Shown: positions 1 to 11,545 of the stretch, piece after piece
How positions within the stretch are numbered: position 1 is the first letter of the stretch
How the letters are laid out: each line of letters opens with the position of its first letter
Notes under the pieces: model-generated
Seen by the model: only the letters and a program-made list of their open reading frames with translations
The model's database searches: none
Told to the model about the DNA's origin: nothing
DNA from: Ligula intestinalis
Taxonomy: Eukaryota; Platyhelminthes; Cestoda; Diphyllobothriidea; Diphyllobothriidae
Direction of reading: 5' to 3'
Assembly: GCA_036362985.1 (NCBI GenBank)
Contig: JAYGXS010000006.1
Location: forward strand, 16,586,443-16,650,442
DNA length: 64,000 nt
Made by a program: the position numbers and the translations under genes

Positions 1-32
1 GACTGTTGTTGTCATGCGTCCGTGGGCTCGTC

Positions 33-1560
33 TCAGTAGGAGGGGGGAATGGGGGGGGGCGTCGAGGTGATAACGGACATTAATCGGGTTGTCATGGTCC
101 GTTGGTAGGGTTCACCCGTCGTCCTGCTGTGTTGAATGCCTCCTGCAAAAGTGCGAACGCTTGTTGCCAGGTCCATGCCCCCGTCTCGGTTGCTGCCGAG
201 CTGGCGATCATCCTCACTGTGGTCTGGTCTCAGCGCGTGCTCGCTTTTGTCTGCGTTCACATCATGTTGCTGATCCCGCGGGCCTGTAGACGACATGGCT
301 TGCCTTCCGTTTGCGACTGCATCTGGCGGTCGTTTACGCTCGTGTGTGGTTAGCGCGTCTGGCCGGCGTTCCCTTCCGTGGTCGTGTTGCTTATACTTAA
401 GCCGTAAAGCTTGGTAGGCTGCCAGCAGCGTCACACAGCGGTTGATAGAATTTGATGTGGTATGCCAGGCTTCGAGTGTCTCCCTAGCTGTTTGGTCGCA
501 TCCTCGTCCCAGAACTTCAGCGTCTTGAAAAGCGAACGTATGATCTGTAGCTGCACAATGTTCTGCCACTAGAGAGCGTTCTTCCTGTCTGCGCACCGCT
601 CCTTCGTGTTCGTACGTGCGGGTCTGCAATCGCTTGCCCGTTTCCCCGACATAGTTTAATTCACAGGAATTACATTTAATCCGATACACGGCGTTGGCCG
701 TTTCACCTCGGGACAGGGGAGCCTTTGGTTTCATTATCAATCGACGGATCGTTGCTTCGGGTCTATGGGCGATGGCGATACCTAATGGTTGCAGGAGTCG
801 AGCAGCTGCTTCGGACACGTTTGCAATATACGGTAGCACCCGCCAGACTTTTGGTTGGTTGTCCGTTGGCTTTCTTATTGGGTTGACCCGTCTACTGCGC
901 TCTATGAAGCTCCGGGGGTATCCGTTGGTAGTGAACATCTGCTGTAGATAGCGGAGTTCGGCCACTTTGTCGGCTCTTTTGCTGCAGTGAGTTTCAGCTC
1001 TTTTGTACAGACTTCGTACACAGCTGCGTTTGTGAGACAATGGGTGGTTGCTTTGGTAGTTCAGTATCTGACGCGTGTTGGTGGCTTTCCTGTAAACCGT
1101 CGTCTTTAGGTTCCCGTCAGACTTGCGATGAACCAACATGTCCAAGAACGCCATCTGCCCATCGTTCTCCGCCTCCATTGTTAATTGAATATCCGGAAAT
1201 ATTGAGTTGAGGAGGGCATGGAAGTCCGTGACTCTTTCCCGTTTTAGGATGAAGAAAGTGTCGTCTACATAACGCGCCCAAAACTTTGGCTTGTGGGTGG
1301 CGAAAACTAGTGCTTCTTACCTCTGGAGGACCGCTTCGGCGATGAAACCGGATAGTGGTGATCCCATCGGTGTACCTTTGGTTTGCTCGTACACCGTCCC
1401 TTTGAAGGTAAAGTAGGTTTTGAGGCTGTACTTTACCAACTGCATGAGATGTCCGCGTTGAGGTGTTTTGGCTGCCTCTATATAGCGTGTATATATATAT
1501 ATATCTATAGCAGTAAGGGGGTATGACAGTATTTGGTGGTCCAACTCATATTCTGGGTTT
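33..1560 (-). mobile_element. PLE-1: Penelope-like element, RT C-terminal part plus GIY-YIG endonuclease
   Basis: A Penelope-like retroelement copies itself with a telomerase-like reverse transcriptase (RT) and nicks DNA with a GIY-YIG endonuclease. The upper part (1544 down to 1320) contains the RT stretch KGTPMGSPLSGFIAEAV. After a TAA at 1317-1319 the same frame continues with the catalytic YVDDTF box (about 1260-1275). The 381-residue frame at 1178-33 then holds NGYPRSF and the endonuclease: VYRI (residues 164-167), the CNSC zinc half-site, NYVGETGKR (175-183) and TYEHE. The frame is intact after 1317, so this copy is fairly young. It is 5' truncated near 1480-1560, where a TA repeat interrupts the RT fingers. 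Recognition from family motifs is secure; the upstream boundary is approximate. Confidence 0.9.
1489..1504. repeat. TA microsatellite
   Basis: A short (TA)n run sits inside the degenerate upstream edge of PLE-1 and probably contributes to loss of the RT frame there. Confidence 0.8.
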
Positions 1561-1845
1561 AGTTTCAGTTTGGCTGAAGTAATTCGCGACTTGGAAAACG
1601 CAGAGGCAAATGCATCTTCTAACGCCGATGGCTAGGAGTCAGATGACCGCGCAATCATCACGCCCAGATACAGCATGGATGATGAAATTTCTGCAGGTCA
1701 GGATCCGCACGCGTGCTCTCCATCAATTAGAGCATAAGTGGGCAAATATAATCGATAAGGAGAAGCCGTTAATTGTCATGGGTATGCAGTAGCACAGTGA
1801 CCGCTTCCTGTAAATACTGTTGCTCCTTGCTTATTAATCATCCGT

Positions 1846-1930
1846 TTCTGCTATAGTTTCTGATGCTGGATCGGCGGTGGATTTCGAAACGTCAGGCGAA
1901 TAAAAGTCTTATCCCAGCAATCACATCTGT
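1846..1930 (+). repeat. PLE tail with hammerhead-like core
   Basis: Near-identical to the segment at 57148-57265. It reads CTGATGC (1860-1866), a degenerate hairpin, then CGAAAC (1885-1890), then a GAATAAA-type tail. The order CTGANGA, hairpin, GAAA is the conserved core of hammerhead ribozymes, which are known from PLE terminal repeats. Here the G of the GA pair is replaced by C, so this copy is probably inactive. Its orientation is opposite to the neighbouring PLE-1. Confidence 0.55.
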
Positions 1931-2317
1931 TTCTTTTCAATTACTTCATTGGACTCGTATTTGCGAAAGTAGTGACAATGCGATTGTAATTTCCAGCTTA
2001 TAAGAGGTCGTCAGGCAGCCATTCTCAATCCTGCCTTTTAAGAACTGCGAGTAAAACGCGGAATTTTCGGGCAGTGCACGTTGAGTCAGGCAACCCGGGC
2101 ATTCTGTTAGTTGCGCTTGAAAATGTAAACTGTGGGTTCGTCAAGCGATCACATAACCATATATGACCTAGGACTCTGTCTAAATTTCTCGCTGACAATC
2201 TACAGAAGCCATTCGTTTATGTAGAGAAGGAAGACAGATGAATACAAGATAGGCCGGGATGGCCCCTTCTGACATAGTATTCGTCGTCAGTCAATCAGCA
2301 AGGCCTATTCTCCCCAA

Positions 2318-2368
2318 GATTTTCGAACCTGGACTCTTTGAATATTGCGCTAGATTCAACTTAGGCCA
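2318..2368 (-). repeat. tRNA-derived SINE head
   Basis: On the minus strand a Pol III A-box-like TGGCCTAAGTTG (2368-2357) is followed, at tRNA spacing, by a B-box GGTTCGAAAATC (2329-2318). The flanks do not fold into a complete tRNA cloverleaf by eye, so a tRNA-derived SINE is favoured over a functional tRNA gene. It lies downstream of the last recognised ABC transporter exon. Confidence 0.5.
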
Positions 2369-2496
2369 GTAACTACCTCTTTCTCAACCAGAAGATGTAT
2401 ATAGTAGTAACCAAATGATAAGACCACCTATTCCGCTGACTTACAAGTGAACAACGCATGAAAAAATGCGACGATACAGAGAACTCAGTCACTCAC

Positions 2497-2628
2497 ATCA
2501 AACATTTGTGAATAAAGCAGTGAGTAGGCAGGTTGAATAACACCACCCACAAAAGCCAAGAAAAGACCAATGAAGAATATTGGATATTCGGGCTTGTTGA
2601 GTTTGAAGGCACGAATCAGAGGATGTCT
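2497..2628 (-). CDS. ABC-B transporter (P-glycoprotein) exon: start of second membrane domain
   Basis: A 44-codon exon, phase 0 at both ends. A TTTTTAG acceptor precedes it and a perfect GTGAGT donor (2496-2491) follows. The encoded peptide contains FKLNKPEYP, a hydrophobic helix IFFIGLFLAFVGG, then VIQPAYSLLYSQMFD. This matches the opening of TMD2 in P-glycoproteins, with its KLNxPEWP motif, first helix and QP-F/Y-S motif. P-glycoproteins are plasma-membrane ATP-driven drug and lipid exporters. It follows the linker exon at 3226-3413 in gene order. No further TMD2 exon was found between 2490 and 1800, so the gene probably continues beyond the window. Confidence 0.85.
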
Positions 2629-3225
2629 CTAAAAAGAACACCAAATAAGACTGTGATACGACAGGCTTCGACCGAGAAAAAAGCGCATATGTAATCTAGT
2701 AAATAAACGATCTGCGTTTTGGCGGCTATCCTGTGTATCCCTCAGTCACCTGTCTCCAGCTGAACTGCAGTGAAAACCGCTTATCCAGAAAGGGACAGTA
2801 AGCACCTGACCAAAAACATTTGCTACTCTGGTGAGTATATGCTGCACGAGTTCACCAAGATGTGGCATGACTGTTTGTCTTTTGTGTGCTTTTTTCTGGC
2901 CTTTGTTTACTTATGAACTAGCCCCGCACAAGAAATCCTGTATATCTTGCATACAACAAAAGCGTTCTGGACAGAACGTTAACTGGTAATTCCTGAATAC
3001 TGTTGCCTTACATTCGTAGACTTAATGCAAAGAGAAGCTTTCCTAAGCATAATCAAACTTGTATCAGCTGTGAGAAGCCAACTTTCTTAACCACGAACTC
3101 AGGAGTACATTGAAGGACTCCCTGTTAACAGACAAAAACCTCATTGGCATCAGAAACTTGAAACACATTGAAATAAAAGAAAAGAAAAAGTCAAAATAAT
3201 TTTGCTTGACAATAAATTTACCCAC

Positions 3226-3413
3226 CTCAGTACGAAAGTCCCCAAGATTAGAATCCATGGTTGTAGAAACAACACTGTCCGTTTCCTTTACTCTCTTAGA
3301 TCGCATCCATACATGTTGTCTGGCATCTCTTCCTTGGATAAATATCTTCCAACTTTCTCTTCATTTTCATAAGTATTCGACTCTGATTCTGATTCGTCTG
3401 ATTTGTCCTTCTC
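3226..3413 (-). CDS. ABC-B transporter linker exon(s), acidic, frame unresolved
   Basis: After a TTGCAG acceptor (3419-3414) an open frame begins EKDKSDESESES and continues to KEEMPDNMYG. It is strongly acidic, as expected for the charged linker between NBD1 and TMD2 of P-glycoproteins, and it lies between the NBD1 exons and the TMD2 exon. The frame meets a TAA about 120 nt in, next to a possible GTAAAG donor at 3291-3286. Another frame (KETDSVVSTTMDSNLGDF) runs on to a good GTGGGT donor at 3225-3220, whose phase 0 fits the TMD2 exon. So either there are two exons or splice choices here, or a one-base indel has broken the exon. Confidence 0.6.
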
Positions 3414-3439
3414 CTGCAAGGAGATATCGGAACAAGCAG

Positions 3440-4765
3440 TAAGATTGTACCGGGAAATTGGCCTAGTAGGCCGAGGGCCTCCGCTCTTTCGATGGAGGAA
3501 GGGTTGCCACTTTATCTCGTTCTTCCCACGATGTCGGAATATGATAAAGTAGAGCAAACGTTTGTCCAAAATCCTGTTCAGCAAAGTTTTAACAACAGAC
3601 CATACCGGAACTGGTTGTGTATGTGTTAGTTCACTATGTTGAATTTTACGGTCCTTAAGTACAGATGATGTCTGCGGCAACTACGTTAGCGAGGGAGATA
3701 GGACTAGGTCAATACTGTGAGCGGTCAAGTGCAGCAAATCCCTTCGTAATGTTTACAGCTAAGTGGAATGCTCCGCTGTCACTTTTGCCTACCCTGTTTG
3801 TTATCAGTAAATTTCTTCTCCCAAAGAGACTCCTACTGCAGGCCATAACGGCCATTTAATACACTCTGTCGTTAACTGAGGGCTGAAAAGCATGTTTACA
3901 TTTGCAATTACTGTGACAACAAAAATATTCTAAGAAGGTAATGCCTTTGCAAGATTACTTGCGCATGCGTAAAAACTTCAAGATTACGTAGTACCTGTGT
4001 ACTCTCGTGGACGGACTGCTCCATCATAGGGAGTACGTTTGGCCCGAAAGCGGGTTCCAGTAGTATCTGCTGGGAAGCATTAATCTGCAATCCATATGGA
4101 CAGCTTAAGGCCCATATGGGCCCTAACCTATCAATTTTTAAATGGGATTCCCAGATATTGGGTGCATGGATGTTTGGCCCATGCCGGGTTGACATTTTAT
4201 TGCTCAAGGATACATTTATGAGGTAAAAATACAGGAAATACAGTTTACTAATACTATAAAATAGAGTTGCGTGTGTTTCATTAGTCCACATACCAACAAC
4301 CGAAAATGACAGTTTTTCCCCCGAAATTTTCGCATTGACCTTGGCAATTAATATTTCCACGGTGTTATCAGTCTTCATCTTAGTCCGTATATACTAGGGT
4401 TTCAAACTATCCGACTTCGTATTCCAAAGTTTAAGGAAACCTGCTGCCGGTCAACCTACCGAGTGGGAAGTATACATGATGCTGTATCTTTTCCGCCAAT
4501 TAAAGCGACCGAACACTTCACGAATTAGGAGACGCACGGAGACTATTATATTGTAGCTACTAAGCCAAAATCATCGGAAGCAGCATGATGCCACTAAAAT
4601 GTGCATTCTTATTTATTAGTCATAATTAGCCAGTGATCCCTACTTGCACGTTTCGCAACACCTGTGGTTCTGATTCACAATCTATTGATTCGAAGTCAAA
4701 TTTCCTAACCATTTAGGAACACTCTCGTTGTCTTTTCGCTTGCAATAAAGTATATTTTTTCAAGG
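3440..4765. other. intronic, no recognisable gene
   Basis: A 156-codon minus-strand frame at 3908-4378 matches no family I recognise, and its composition looks like chance. No transposon motif was seen. This lies in the large intron between the NBD1 signature exon and the linker. Confidence 0.4.
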
Positions 4766-4769
4766 AAGA

Positions 4770-4890
4770 GCATCCTTTGAGAAAATGAGTAAGTTTATTT
4801 AGTAAATTTTCTACACTGGATTCCCTATGTCGTCGTCAGACTTGAGAGTAATGTGCAAAGAACAGTTAGCATTTCAAAATACTGACACAA
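4770..4890 (-). repeat. PLE-2 downstream tail (inverted partner of 5694-5840)
   Basis: The reverse complement of this segment is nearly identical to 5694-5840. In minus orientation it reads CTGACGA (4839-4833), a hairpin-forming stretch, then TAGAAAA (4812-4806), then an AATAAA-containing end. It sits 3' of the PLE-2 endonuclease frame in the same orientation. It is therefore the proper 3' tail of that element. The core resembles a hammerhead ribozyme with C changed to T before GAAA. Confidence 0.7.
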
Positions 4891-4966
4891 TTACACAGTC
4901 ATTTGTAGTAGTCGTTACTTGGGAGTTACAATTTGCGTGACCTCGTGGTGGACATGATCAGCAGTC

Positions 4967-5035
4967 GCCATGGCGTAATGGCTAATTGGTGACTGTAATT
5001 TGAGTCAGTCCGGGGTCAATCCAGGACATCCGGTG
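4967..5035 (+). repeat. tRNA-derived SINE
   Basis: A-box-like TGGCGTAATGG (4971-4981) and B-box GGTCAATCC (5014-5022) are at tRNA spacing and followed by a non-tRNA body. It is inserted between the PLE-2 frame and its tail. Identified by Pol III promoter pattern only. Confidence 0.5.
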
Positions 5036-5119
5036 TGGACGCAAATTCCGGTTCATGTTGGTCAAGGTTTCTCGGCTACGGTCTCTTCCACCTTCCTTTG
5101 AGGTGCTTTTACACTCCAG

Positions 5120-5698
5120 CTATCTAGATACGCCGGTTGACGCATGAATCATCGGAGTGCATGGCCTGAAGAAATTCTCGGCCCTTTTGGAGGAGCAAAC
5201 TCCTACGATGCGTGTTTTGTCCCATGCAAAGGTATTTCCTGTGTCAAGGCAATGCAAAGCCACTTCGGAAAAACAGTCATGTCTCTTCGCTGCTGATTGG
5301 TGCTCGCGGCTGCGTGTGGAGACGGATCTTCCTGTTTGGCCACAATATACCATGTCAAAAGCTTCACATGGGATTTTGTAGATGGCTTCTTTCTTATCGA
5401 GGTAGCCAACCCTATCCTTAGGGTTAAATAGCTGAGTGCGTAATGTAGCAATCGGTTTGTGTGCCACTTTTATTTGGTGTTTCCGCAAGTGTCTTTCAAT
5501 GAGTTCAGAGACGTTCCTTATATAAGGAAGGGCTCGCCATGTGTTTGTTTTGGGCGCCTGAGTGGAACTATCTGGTTCCTTTTTGTTGGGTTGTTGCTGT
5601 CTCATGTCTCGGCGTACAAAGTCTCTGGGGTAACCATTGCAGGAAAACAATTCAAGCAGATAATTTGGCTCGTTTTGGAAGGTTTCTTCGTTCAACAC
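5120..5698 (-). mobile_element. PLE-2: Penelope-like endonuclease domain, 5' truncated
   Basis: The 192-residue frame carries the RT-endonuclease connector NGYPRDFVRR, then WRALPYIRNVSE, and the GIY-YIG nuclease: AIYKIPCE, VYCGQTGRS (the YIG strand) and STRSREHQSAAKR with the catalytic Arg and His. The usual CxxC half-site is reduced to one Cys (CEAF), so zinc binding may be lost. The RT core is missing, so this is a 5'-truncated copy. It is flanked by inverted copies of the element tail (4770-4890 and 5694-5840), an arrangement described for PLEs. It lies in an intron of the ABC transporter, in the same orientation as that gene. Confidence 0.88.
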
Positions 5699-5840
5699 TT
5701 TGAAATTCTAACTGTTCTTTGCACATTACTCTCAAGTCTGACGACACCTGGGGATCCAGTGTCGAAAATTTACTGAATAAACTTACAAATTTTCCCAAAG
5801 GACGCCTTTCCTTGAAAGTACATTTCTTGGGATGCCTGCC
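5694..5840 (+). repeat. PLE-2 upstream tail copy with hammerhead-like core
   Basis: Reads CTGACGA (5738-5744), a stem ACAC(C)TGG / CCAGTGT with a short loop, then CGAAAA (5763-5768) and a GAATAAA end. All invariant hammerhead core bases are present. It is the inverted repeat of 4770-4890 and abuts the truncated 5' end of the PLE-2 frame in opposite orientation. Confidence 0.7.
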
Positions 5841-5929
5841 TGTCAGTTTATATAGTATATTAGCACTGGTAGAGAGGCTCTCACTAATCGCGTTGTTCGG
5901 CTGCTGGGGGCTCAAGGGTGACCCCAGGA

Positions 5930-8140
5930 CACAACAGGAAGAGCGTGACCTATAACGCGACCAATCGGTGCGCTCATATCACCATCAGAAGCTTAAATAA
6001 ACATCTGCGGCGTTTGCTGAAAGTCGATTTAATGGTTAGCCATTGCCACAACGTTGCCAAATACTTTCAGGTGTTTGGATGTTGACAGCGATCCAAGGTC
6101 AAAACTGTAGTTTAAAGGAATTTAGCTATTATCGTCATTTAGCAAGATCCCTCTACTAGGCTTCTTGGTTCTGTTTTGACATTGGACTTAGACAGGTAAG
6201 GTATACAGATATCGCTCGAGACTGTCTATGGCTACTAGCAATACAAGCGAATCCAACTGCAAATACTGTCCATGCTTCAATCTTGTTGCGGGTCTCAAGG
6301 TGGACACCGTCCATTCGACGGCCGAATTGTTACAGTCCATCTAAATTTCACTGGAGTCATAGGGATACACGTCCATTTACGTGGTATCTTTCTACCGCAA
6401 TGGCATCGCAAAATACGCACAAAAATTGAGAATCGAGACTGTGATACCGTTACGTTTGCGGAATTATGAAAATTATTAGCCCTGCTAGCGACGCGCAGAA
6501 ATTACAAGAAAAGCTCCATAAGTCGGATGTGTGCTCTAAAAGTGGCTCCTGACATTTACTAAATCCTAATATGTAGTCCTAGGTTTGAGATTTGGACGGA
6601 GACGCTTCGCCAAACACCAGTCCTATATGAACGGGACTCCACTAAAATAAGTGGACACACACAAGCATCTTAGTAATTGGAAAGCTTTAAACCTGCTCTC
6701 GGAACATTTTAAAAGGGCCTTCCAAACGTCGACGAGCATCACACACTGCACTAGGCGTAGTTTGATAGTGTTTCCGCCAGAACTATTTGCGCGGATCTTC
6801 AAGACTTTCGTTAGACCGCATTAAGAATAAAGGATGCCAGAATGGATGCCATGGATGAGGAGACAGTGATCCCATTGAGCTGATCCACGGACAAGAAACC
6901 TGGTTGACAGTCTTGGGATTCTGTCCCATTTTTACGAATGAAGTGCGACCTGCTGTGGACATTCTGTGTTTTCCTCAGACTTTCGTGTTCGGTGAAATCT
7001 AAAGGCATGATTCACCTGTGCAGCCATTCGTAATAGGTCAAACCTGAATGCATACGCCTAGGTCCACGCAAGTTTTCCTTTAGTCAGCAGGTGGTTAGAC
7101 CGTAGAACTCCCTAACTTTGCTGTGTTTAAAAGGCAGAAGCATTACCAATTTGTGATAAACGACGACACTCACTGCAGGAATATCTCCGGCCAGCCACGA
7201 CCTTTACTTCATGCTTTAAACTTAAACGTGTTGCACCACTACATCTTGCTGCCAAAATGATCCTGCAAATGCTACACATAATTACATTTCACGCTGTGTG
7301 TATACCATTGCATTTTTAATTTGGCGATACATGAAAAGATCATCAGGGACTAGCGTGGAAGCCCGGCTTCGGCTTGAGCTTCCTTACATGTTGTTGACCA
7401 TTAGGTAGGCAAACCGCATATGAGAACTTCTTAAAATGATTATGTCCAGTTAATTTCAGCTTTATTTGGGAAATTCATAGGTTAATACCTTTGAACTCCC
7501 ACTTTGTACATAGTGATGATGCAGAACCTGTGGCGCTGCCAGAAATGGATCAGCGTTGGGTAAGGGAAGACAGTAAAAAAACGCCTTAGGCATTTTCCAA
7601 AGTTCAAGTTTCCAATGCCGCTTTGCGGGATTTTAAGGAGAAAAACTGTCGAGTGTAGGGCTGGGGCCGGGAAGGGGGGGGGGCGACGGGTATATGTAAA
7701 TTGGAAGTCCTGCTGCTGAAAGTGTTGGAATCATGTCAGGGGGAGGCCATCGCGGTTGATCAATGCTCTAATGGTCACATGAGGGGAAGATCGCAGTGTG
7801 CACGAGAACATCGCCGAGTACCGGAGTTGAGCCCATCGTACACCCTTGCTGGTTACCGGGTCTGCCGACCAGATATCGAAGCACGGGAGACCAAAGATCG
7901 TCAACAGTTATTCCAAGCAAACAAAAGTACTAAAAAGTAGCGAGCCGTATGGTTTTTAAAGAAAATTTCTGCCCGAGAAGTTTGGTGGCAAACCTTAATT
8001 GCTGCCAAGCGGCAATGTAATTAGTCTAGTATCATCTTTTTTCGTGCTTGTCCAACTGCATTACAAACGTGTCTACAGGTGGCATTAAAATATGAGCGAG
8101 TAAATAAGTATGTATGCGGCGGAAAGTGGTAAATGTGGGC
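5930..8140. other. intronic, nothing recognisable
   Basis: Scanned for ABC Walker B, D-loop and H-loop coding motifs on the minus strand and for transposon motifs; none seen. A G-run lies near 7674-7683. The plus-strand frame at 7701-7940 has no recognisable domain. Confidence 0.4.
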
Positions 8141-8244
8141 ATTAAGAGAGCAGAATTTTGAAATTAAACAATAGTGAGAAATATGGGATCATGAGAAGGC
8201 AGGAAATAAGGATCAATACGCACCGTAAGGAGATGGAACGTAGA

Positions 8245-9259
8245 TTCGTCAGACCAACGCTTCTGGGTAAACGACATTTCATGTAACGCCGTTGGGTGCG
8301 TATACGTGAAAGTTGGTTTTTGAGCCAACCCAAGATATCGCAATGTAGAGCTGACCGTGGGAAAAGCATGATTCTTCCAGCCACCCTGAAGGTTTGACCT
8401 TGGGACTTGTTGATGGACATGGCAAAGCAAACTTTCACGGGAAATTGTAGTCGTCGAAAATTAAACGGTGTCAGATGGCACGATAGGAATGCGGGGGATA
8501 TAAGCAGTCTCCCCTTTTGCACAACCGGTCATAATTGTGGCCTCTATAAGGTATGACATCAGTCGCTTGACAATAAGCCTAGTGCCATTGCATAGCCGCG
8601 GTGCATCAATATTTCTCATCAGCATAATTGGCGCGCCAACCTTCAGAACCAGTTTGTGCGATGGAACGCCAGATATTTCCAAGCTGTTCAGGAATTCAAC
8701 TGGATAATTAACAAAGTCGGAAGGATCAACCATCGTATCGAATGATTTGTATAGTTTTTCCTCACCTGGAAGAAGACGGCTAATTCTGTCGTTAATGGAA
8801 TTGACGAATTTGTTGGTCGGAGCAAGAATTCCTCGTTCGCATAGCCATTCTGCGTCGGTTAAGTTACTTTAACGATCAGAGAAAACTTTGTCTCTAAGAT
8901 CTTCGTCACTGCTCAGCAAATTTGCAGCCAAATTAATAGGGATGTTTCCGGTAGCATCGCTGTCAATTTTGCCCCTAATCAATCTTCAAGATGTTGGTGG
9001 AGAATCCATCGTTTTCATAGGCATTGTGCAGGACAACTCTCATATTGGTCATGAGTTTTAATGTCTTCACCGTTGACCATAGCGGTGAATATTTTAGGCA
9101 GAATTTTACCTGGTCACCCCTGGTACCCCTTTGAATCACCGGTAGTGTTTGGCGGAAATCACCAGATAAAACCATTGTGATGCCACCAAACGGAATTTTT
9201 TTTCCTGTGACACCACGCAGTGTTCTGTCTTCCGCTTCCAGTGCAATTCTGTTGGCCAT
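8245..9259 (-). mobile_element. Helitron helicase, C-terminal half (motifs III-VI), frameshifted
   Basis: Pif1-type helicase end of the Helitron. Visible are GGITMVLSGDFRQTLPVI (motif III, about 9190-9135), then after a frameshift near 8975 the block LKVGAPIMLMRNIDAPRLCNG (about 8660-8600). After further shifts near 8461 follow VCFAMSINKSQGQTF (motif VI, about 8440-8395) and a distal SHGQLYIAIS block. The last part is spread over three frames, so this copy is dead. Element termini (TC start, hairpin and CTRR end) were not identified. The element lies in an intron of the ABC transporter. Confidence 0.88.
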
Positions 9260-10270
9260 GGTACACTCGTCCCAGATTATAGCTCAGCACCGTTTAAACA
9301 ATTCAGATGATCCACTACCTCTGCTTATGTGGCATGTTGCGGTGCCATCATCAGGTAACCTTAGAGGAAGCTTGAAGGTACTGTGAGCAATTCGGCCACC
9401 GGGAAGTAACGTCACTGCTATACCAGCCAATGCAACAGCCAAAACAAGTTTGTTTTATTTGCGCAGCTCAGCCAAAAGCAGCTGAATGACGAACGTTTTG
9501 CCAATTCCACCGGGCGCATCCAAAAAGAAAACGTGGTCGCCATTACTGCGGTTATGGACACTGTCAATAATAGTGTTAAATACGTTAAGTTGATCGACCA
9601 GCATCCTTGGTTTTTGAAGAGCCACGTATGCTGCCAGCTCGGTAACATTGTAGCAAAGTTCCCGCTGAATTTCAGTCGGAAGCTGATTCCCAATGCTCCT
9701 GTCAAAAGGAGGAAATCCATACCTTTCAAGTTGCTCTCCACCCATTTCAACCAAGGTGTTTTCAATGTGAATGATTGCCATGTTGTAGATGACGGCATTG
9801 AAGTCTACGGGAAGATGGACATTTTGCAACTGTAGTTGATGCCAGAAGTCTTCCGACATATCATTTCTGTACTTTAACCATAGATCATGGGGGCAGTTTA
9901 ACTCACAACTTCGGATCAACAACGCAAGTAGTCGCCATAATTGAAAAGGAGCGTTAGCAACAACAGCTTCAGCAATGGTGTTCTCCCACTGATTATCATC
10001 TTGAAGCAGACCACGCCTCACACAGGCTTCTCTGTAGGTAGAACACAGAAAACCGTCAATCGTCCTAAGGTCTTCAAACGATGTTGGACCTTTATCTTCA
10101 TGGAGTAGCATTCATAAATAGAAACATTCTTGTTGGGAGGGGTGAACAGTGTAAATTCTGCCCGGATGTCCGTCAACTGGAATACCTACCTTTCGTCGGG
10201 CCCACTTGTTTCGATTCCATGTGTAGTATGAGGGGACCTGAATATATAAAAGTGTCTGGGCAAACGAATC
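9260..10270 (-). mobile_element. Helitron helicase, N-terminal half (Walker A and B)
   Basis: One frame runs through the stretch with a few stops. It reads YTWNRNKW and VGIPVDGHPGRIYTVHPS (about 10240-10130), GPTSFEDLRTIDG, the Walker A loop DAPGGIGKTF (about 9520-9490), the GGRIAHSTFKLPL block and the Walker B box IIWDECTMA (about 9285-9250). In-frame stops fall near 10112, 9453 and 9290. Pif1-family helicases unwind DNA during rolling-circle transposition. The order Rep then helicase is diagnostic of autonomous Helitrons. Confidence 0.9.
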
Positions 10271-11467
10271 TTACTGGCACAATTTGAAGAAAGCAGTCAA
10301 AGTTGTATCTTTAAGATTCTGAAGCTGATCCAAGAGGAATCCTTCCGTAAAGTATACCCGTTGGTCATTTTCCATGTGGACGCTTAAGTGTTCAATGGTC
10401 GGAAAATGGTTATGGATATCAAAACCAAAGATTCTCCAGAATGCCCAATTGCTGCTGATGTATCTGCCCATTTCATACTGGGTAATCTCATCATTGTTGT
10501 TACGGTGGTTGAGAGAGTACATGGCGGCATCGGATCCTTTGTTGATGTACTTGCAGACGTACTTGATGGACTTCGCTGAGTTGCAAAATTCAACGTTGAT
10601 GTGGGCGTTGAATACTTTTGACAGTAAGGGGCAATACGGCACAATCCAACGGTTATCAATTACCACACCACCGTTTCGTCTTTCATTTATAACTGCTTCG
10701 AATCTGCCAATCTCAGGTTGCCGCCTTCTATAGAGAGGGTAATCATCCCGATCAGTCTGAGTTGCATCTAGAAATCGCTTGGGATATCTTTTGGTACATT
10801 TCCCATCCTTCATGCAAGGGCTGTTAGGATTTATCTGACCGCATGGGCCATGCACCATTTAAGTTTTGATCGTTTCAAACAGGACAGGGTCAACGGATCA
10901 GTCCGGCAATTCTGTGCATATAAATTTTTCGACATCGGAAGAGTACAATTTTTCCTTAAGCCAGAACAAAATGTGAGCGTGGGACAATCCTCCCTTTTGC
11001 CACTCAACAGTGTACATGTGACACTGAACATCACCGAAAATTTTGAATTTTGTGATGAGTCTCATCATGGTTTTCAACTTAAGCTGGAATACCCGCGCGG
11101 ACAAATCATGGCGATCCTGTGGTTTTCGACCGGGGAACAACTCATTAGTAATTTCAGGCCACGATGGGTTGCAGGTTAACGTAATGAATAGGTGAACCAA
11201 CGTATCTTTGGTTTTCTCATGCATGTAGCGAGGAGACCCAGTGTGGCTTGACGGCAAGATGAAAAGTTGACCACGACCAGCACCATAACCACGATCGGAA
11301 AGGATATTGTCTCTAAGGTGGATGTAGTTGTCCACGCGAAGTTCTTTCTGGTTTGTGCGAAAATAGCAAAGGCGTTCTGTTTCCATTTTGGCAAGCATAT
11401 CAACAGCAAATTGCAGGAACAACGTTTTGAATCGACAAAGTAGGTTAAAAGTTCGTTCCTGAATCAT
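10271..11467 (-). mobile_element. Helitron Rep (HUH nuclease) domain
   Basis: Replication-initiator endonuclease that cuts and joins the Helitron strand. Seen in order on one frame: ITLTCNPSWPEI (Rep motif 1), VEWQKGGLSHAHILFW with the His-x-His metal site (motif 2), and SIKYVCKYINKG with the two catalytic tyrosines four residues apart (motif 3). Stops at about 10898 and 10860 interrupt the frame between motifs 2 and 3, and another stands at 10271. All catalytic residues are still present, so inactivation is by nonsense codons and not by loss of the site. Confidence 0.92.
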
Positions 11468-11545
11468 AAAGTGATATGAGTAGAAGGCTTTACAACTTAC
11501 TGTTCGACGGGTGCCAATTTGAGGTAAACCTAAGCGATAACCGTC

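Noticed and set aside
3908..4378. 156-codon minus-strand open frame in the ABC intron
   Set aside because: No domain, no splice borders fitting the gene, and composition like a chance frame in AT-rich DNA.
7701..7940. 79-codon plus-strand frame
   Set aside because: No family recognised and no supporting context.
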